Shown piece after piece: positions 4,919-7,481 of a DNA stretch of 7,481 nucleotides. The position numbers and the translations under genes are program-made. Below the pieces are notes generated by a model. It searched no databases and was not told the origin of the DNA. It saw only the letters and a program-made list of their open reading frames with translations. The stretch comes from Wenzhouxiangella sp. Lineage in GTDB: Bacteria > Pseudomonadota > Gammaproteobacteria > Xanthomonadales > Wenzhouxiangellaceae. Each line of letters opens with the position of its first letter. The stretch's first letter is position 1. The stretch covers positions 1 through 7,481 of the forward strand of contig SKKV01000171.1 in assembly GCA_007123575.1 (NCBI GenBank), given 5' to 3'.

Positions 4919-4924
4919 ACCTGC

Positions 4925-4936
4925 TACAGTGCGCCC
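4925..4936 (+). promoter_or_regulatory. Possible -10 box for a leaderless lipoprotein mRNA
   Basis: TACAGT (4925-4930) sits 6 nt before the ATG at 4937. No Shine-Dalgarno is visible, so transcription could begin at or next to the start codon. The only -35 candidate at 17 bp (TCGAAC, 4902-4907) lies in the DUF433 fragment and is poor. Confidence 0.25.
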
Positions 4937-5575
4937 ATGCCAACCAGATCCACCCGTTTATCCTTCGCCTCTTTGAGTCTGGTGATCGGCGCCCTACTGA
5001 TCGCGTGCTCGGGCCAGCCTGAGGCGACCTCTATGGCCACCGCCGAACCCACTTCCAAAATTCCCCAGAATCTCACCAATGCTGAGGTCACCATGAGCCA
5101 CAAGGGCTTTTCTCAGGGGCCTGCCCTGGTCCCGACCGACGCGCTGCTTACCTGGCTGGAAACCAGGGCAGGCACGCGTATCCTGCGCCTTCCGGTGATC
5201 GTTGCCGCTTCCCCGCTCGGTGTGACCAGCGCGTTTATCGGGGCTCACACCGGTGCCGACCCTGCCACGATGATTGAGCTTCAGCTTGACCAGGGCGCAC
5301 TCGGCGTTGCCCTGCATGAGCGCCTCCCCGTTGCTTGCCAGGGCGGCCCCTGTGCGGTCTGGCTTGAAGGCAGCTGGGGAAGCCTGGTGTCCGTTGCGGC
5401 GACGCGATCAGGTCCGGCTGGCCCCTCCCTGGACGGATCTGCCACCTCCGAAGCCTCCGACCGCAGGCATTTCACGGTTCGGGACTTGATTGGACCGGTC
5501 GAGGGCGCTGCCACGCATATCCTGATCGCAGACCAGGGAACCGGTCTCGTCCCGGCCCCCTCCGGTTCCAGGTGA
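4937..5575 (+). CDS. Putative lipoprotein of unknown function
   Basis: A 212-residue product with a clear lipoprotein signal: basic MPTRSTR, hydrophobic LSFASLSLVIGALLIAC, with the lipobox LIAC placing the modified Cys near residue 23-24. The residues after it (SGQPEATS) form a typical flexible linker, and no Asp at +2 suggests outer-membrane sorting. The rest is low in charge. It contains a pair of cysteines (VACQGGPCAVW) that could form a disulfide, and a segment VPTDALLTWLETRAGTRILRLP that looks structured. No domain was recognised. The ATG at 4937 is preferred over the upstream ATG at 4787 because the signal peptide begins there and the upstream part is a DUF433 remnant. It converges on the next gene with a 19-bp gap and no visible terminator. 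Confidence 0.75.
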   Translation: MPTRSTRLSFASLSLVIGALLIACSGQPEATSMATAEPTSKIPQNLTNAEVTMSHKGFSQGPALVPTDALLTWLETRAGTRILRLPVIVAASPLGVTSAFIGAHTGADPATMIELQLDQGALGVALHERLPVACQGGPCAVWLEGSWGSLVSVAATRSGPAGPSLDGSATSEASDRRHFTVRDLIGPVEGAATHILIADQGTGLVPAPSGSR

Positions 5576-5594
5576 TCGTCCGGATCTGAACGTG

Positions 5595-6905
5595 TCACTG
5601 GTTGCAGGCCGTGTCCGCCGTGGTCCCATTGCTCACTGGCAGCCAGTGGTTCGTCGCGTAGTTGTGAATGCAAATCAGACTAGTGCCGGCCCCGGTGAAC
5701 TTGAATGAGTTGTTGAATAAGAACAACGCAGAGTGGGTTACCGAAATGAATCCGCTGGCCGTTATTTCGAACATGAATGCACCGGAGCTGCTGCTGACGC
5801 GAAGCTCGGAGTGCTGAATTCTGACTTGGCCGTTCTGGAGTAGCGCAACGCTGCGATAGCCTCCACAGATATGGCTGTTACGGATGTCCGGCGTTGATCG
5901 GTCGATCTGAATGCCATAGCCGGTGCCGGAATTGTCAGTGCAGTTCTGCACGGTGGAGCTGGCCCCGCCGAGGAAAGTGCTGTTCAGGATCAGCGCTTGC
6001 GGAAACCCTCCGGCTTCGGTATGCACTGCCGTCAGGCCCGCGTTGACCGCAGTGCCGAAGCCCGTGGCGCCGTATCCCTTGAATCGACTGTTGTTGATGG
6101 TGGGCGCGGAACTGCGCAGGTGGATGCCCGAACGGCCACCGCCAGTTCCACTCCCGGATGCCGTGGCGGTGACATTGTCGATGACGGCATCGCGGCTGGC
6201 CAGGAAACTGTAGATCGCGTAGCCGAGGGATCCGGTGCCAGTGTTCTCCACGCTCAAGTCACTGATCCTGGCCAGGTCCCGCAGATAGACGGTTGCCGCC
6301 AGCTGGTTTGGCTCGCTGCTGCTGCGATCCGAGGTGATGAGAGTCACTTCCGGGCCGGAACCCCTTACATGGACATGGGCTGGGATATCCACCAGCTCGG
6401 TTTCGGAGTATTCGCCCGGCCCAACCCAGACCAGAAATGGATTGGACGGAGAATTGCCGGTGATGCTGGCGAGTGCATCGGCCACCGATGCGAAGTGGCC
6501 ACCTGATTTGGCTACTGTAATGACGCTCTCGTAGGAGCCGATTCCAGCCCCGCTCAGGGCATACAAGGCAATGGGGGCGGCGGTGATTCGTTGCCGAGGA
6601 GTCAGGGACGTGCCTTGTACCCTGGGCTCGAGATACCAGGTCTGCGAAAGATCTAGCCCGTCCATGTCCAGTGCCACCTGGAACATTCCGTCGTTCAGCG
6701 AAACGCCGGGCTGCGGCACGACCAGTTCCGCAGCCCCGCCCGTCGGCACGTTGTAGAAGGCAAACTCCATGTCTACGACGCCCGTATGCGGCAGGCCGGA
6801 CTCGGTGAGTTGGCCCTGGTAGGTGATGGGGGCCTGGGCCAGTGCTGCCAGAGGACAGATCAGGGCGGTGATCAACAGTGCGCGCATGGTGTCACAAACC
6901 TTCAT
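5595..6905 (-). CDS. Secreted right-handed beta-helix repeat protein
   Basis: A 436-residue product with signal peptide MRALLITALICPLAALA, predicted to be cut before QAPITYQ. Residues 26 to about 120 match the widespread bacterial N-terminal domain that begins ITYQGQL and ends PRQRITAAPIALYALS. From about 130 (VITVAKSGGHFASVADALAS, WVGPGEYSE) it enters a pectinesterase-like right-handed beta-helix. Repeating turns such as AVIDNVTATASGSG, PTINNSRFKGYG and PDIRNSHICGG build up to the end. No pectinolytic catalytic set was identified, so it could be a carbohydrate-binding or surface protein rather than an enzyme. The start at 6905 is chosen because AAGGAGGT (6913-6920) lies 7 nt upstream; an ATG six codons in would also give the signal peptide. 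It is predicted extracytoplasmic. Confidence 0.8.
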   Translation of the reverse strand: MKVCDTMRALLITALICPLAALAQAPITYQGQLTESGLPHTGVVDMEFAFYNVPTGGAAELVVPQPGVSLNDGMFQVALDMDGLDLSQTWYLEPRVQGTSLTPRQRITAAPIALYALSGAGIGSYESVITVAKSGGHFASVADALASITGNSPSNPFLVWVGPGEYSETELVDIPAHVHVRGSGPEVTLITSDRSSSEPNQLAATVYLRDLARISDLSVENTGTGSLGYAIYSFLASRDAVIDNVTATASGSGTGGGRSGIHLRSSAPTINNSRFKGYGATGFGTAVNAGLTAVHTEAGGFPQALILNSTFLGGASSTVQNCTDNSGTGYGIQIDRSTPDIRNSHICGGYRSVALLQNGQVRIQHSELRVSSSSGAFMFEITASGFISVTHSALFLFNNSFKFTGAGTSLICIHNYATNHWLPVSNGTTADTACNQ

Positions 6906-6912
6906 GTATTGG

Positions 6913-6920
6913 ACCTCCTT
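6913..6920 (-). promoter_or_regulatory. Strong ribosome binding site of the beta-helix gene
   Basis: AAGGAGGT on the minus strand, a full anti-16S match, 7 nt from the ATG at 6905. It decides this start against the ATG at 6986 further upstream. Confidence 0.85.
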
Positions 6921-6935
6921 ACAGGACCTCGCCAT

Positions 6936-6953
6936 TCCCGGCATAGGCCGGGA
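6936..6953 (-). promoter_or_regulatory. Stem-loop in the 5' leader of the beta-helix gene
   Basis: TCCCGGC and GCCGGGA form a perfect 7-bp stem with a 4-nt loop, ending 16 nt before the ribosome binding site. It lacks a T-run, so it is not an intrinsic terminator. It could stabilise the mRNA or tune translation. Confidence 0.4.
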
Positions 6954-6996
6954 TTCAGCCCCGACTTCAGGTTCAATTGTCACCACAGCGGCTGCC

Positions 6997-7035
6997 GAAC
7001 TCTTGAAGAAAGCTTGAACTTTTCCTGAACTCTTG
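6997..7035. promoter_or_regulatory. Three GAACTYTT repeats upstream of the beta-helix gene
   Basis: GAACTCTT at 6997, GAACTTTT at 7016 and GAACTCTT at 7027 lie in direct orientation with offsets of 19 and 11 bp, close to whole helical turns. The first and last extend to GAACTCTTG. They lie 92-130 bp upstream of the gene start, a place suited to an activator. No regulator is known to me for this motif. Confidence 0.3.
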
Positions 7036-7049
7036 CCCTACAGGCAAGA
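7031..7049. other. Perfect hairpin TCTTGCC/GGCAAGA
   Basis: A 7-bp stem with a 5-nt loop (CTACA), just beyond the last GAACTYTT repeat. No T-run follows on either strand, so it is not a typical terminator. Role unknown. Confidence 0.35.
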
Positions 7050-7467
7050 TCGCTGCTTGGTCATTGAGTCTGCGGCATTGCCTGAATGGACGGTGACCGC
7101 AACCGGACAAGCTTGCGATCAGATGCCTTCGCCGAACGACGGGGTTTGCGCTGGCGGCAAGTCGGCTGCTGTTGTTTCTCGACGACGTCTACGAAAGGCT
7201 ACCCGACAGCAGCCGCCTGCACTTTCGATGGGTGCTCGCACCGACCTCGGCCCCAGTTCGCCCGCCGGGCGCAAGTCCATACTTGAACTGACTTAAAAGC
7301 GAACGATTCCAGCGATTCCAGGACAGGCACTAGTTTTCCCTTTCCGCGGGCCTCATCCGAATCAAGCAGCCAATCAAAGTACATAATTTGACTCCCATTG
7401 ATAGGCCCGCGCCGGCTCCCAGTCCCGCCTTGCCAACTATCAAATCGTTTCCCAAATCAGGAGTTTC
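7050..7467. other. Region without an intact gene; possible decayed coding sequence
   Basis: A plus-strand frame open from 7097 to TGA 7289-7291 reads FALAASRLLLFLDDVYERLP and RLHFRWVLAPTS. It looks coding in composition but has no start codon, so it may be a relic. A 9-bp tandem repeat CGATTCCAG occupies 7304-7321, and the adjacent bases repeat a 15-mer found at 2990-3004. A CATAAT at 7382-7387 could be a -10 for the next gene but lacks a good -35. Confidence 0.3.
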
Positions 7468-7481
7468 ATGGCATCAGCGGA
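7468..7481 (+). CDS. Start of a rightward gene (partial)
   Basis: ATG at 7468 preceded by AGGAG (7459-7463) with a 4-nt gap; only MASA is visible before the window ends. The ribosome binding site supports a real start, but the product cannot be identified. Confidence 0.5.

Noticed and set aside
4787..5575. A single 262-residue protein
   Set aside because: Its first 44 residues are a truncated DUF433 remnant and junction sequence; the signal peptide starts at residue 51.
1..7481. CRISPR arrays, tRNA or rRNA genes, classical terminal inverted repeats
   Set aside because: No regularly spaced repeats, cloverleaf or rRNA-like segments, or transposon end pairs were seen on reading both strands.

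Overview
The window looks like an accessory stretch of a high-GC gammaproteobacterial chromosome, most likely of the Xanthomonadaceae/Lysobacteraceae type. That placement is an inference. It rests on overall GC richness, two hairpins of the GTAG-headed REP type known from Stenotrophomonas and relatives, and a signal-peptide protein with an ITYQGQL-type N-terminal domain. No rRNA, tRNA or core housekeeping gene is present to confirm it.

The left edge (1 to about 670) begins with the first nine codons of a leftward gene that looks like an IS110-type DEDD recombinase, preceded by a perfect ribosome binding site. Its upstream non-coding DNA is where IS110 elements can carry their guide (bridge) RNA. 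Next come short leftward ORFs, one with a zinc-ribbon-like CxxC and one whose protein sequence is repeated divergently near 1256-1385.

Positions 613 to about 4920 form a toxin-antitoxin scrapyard. It contains an intact DUF433 antitoxin gene with a broken DUF5615 toxin, an intact leftward vapBC pair with a palindromic operator, and a second vapC copy with a 225-bp in-frame deletion and no start. The vapC copies share a roughly 100-bp structured tail. A pair of inverted REP hairpins follows, then an intact hipBA operon with a textbook operator over its -10 box, and finally an 87-bp second copy of the DUF433 gene cut off on both sides. Only vapBC and hipBA look fully functional; the rest are relics of duplication and deletion.

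From 4937 the content changes to envelope or secreted proteins. A lipoprotein of unknown function (+) converges, with a 19-bp gap, on a 436-residue signal-peptide protein with a predicted right-handed beta-helix (-). The latter has a strong ribosome binding site, a 5' hairpin and a cluster of GAACTYTT repeats upstream. The region 7050-7467 holds no convincing intact gene, only a start-less open frame. A new rightward gene begins at 7468 and runs off the window.

No clearly new multi-gene system is proven here. The best leads are the candidate IS110 guide-RNA region, the structured repeat tied to vapC 3' ends, the paired DUF433 copies bracketing the toxin-antitoxin island, and the duplicated small unknown protein.
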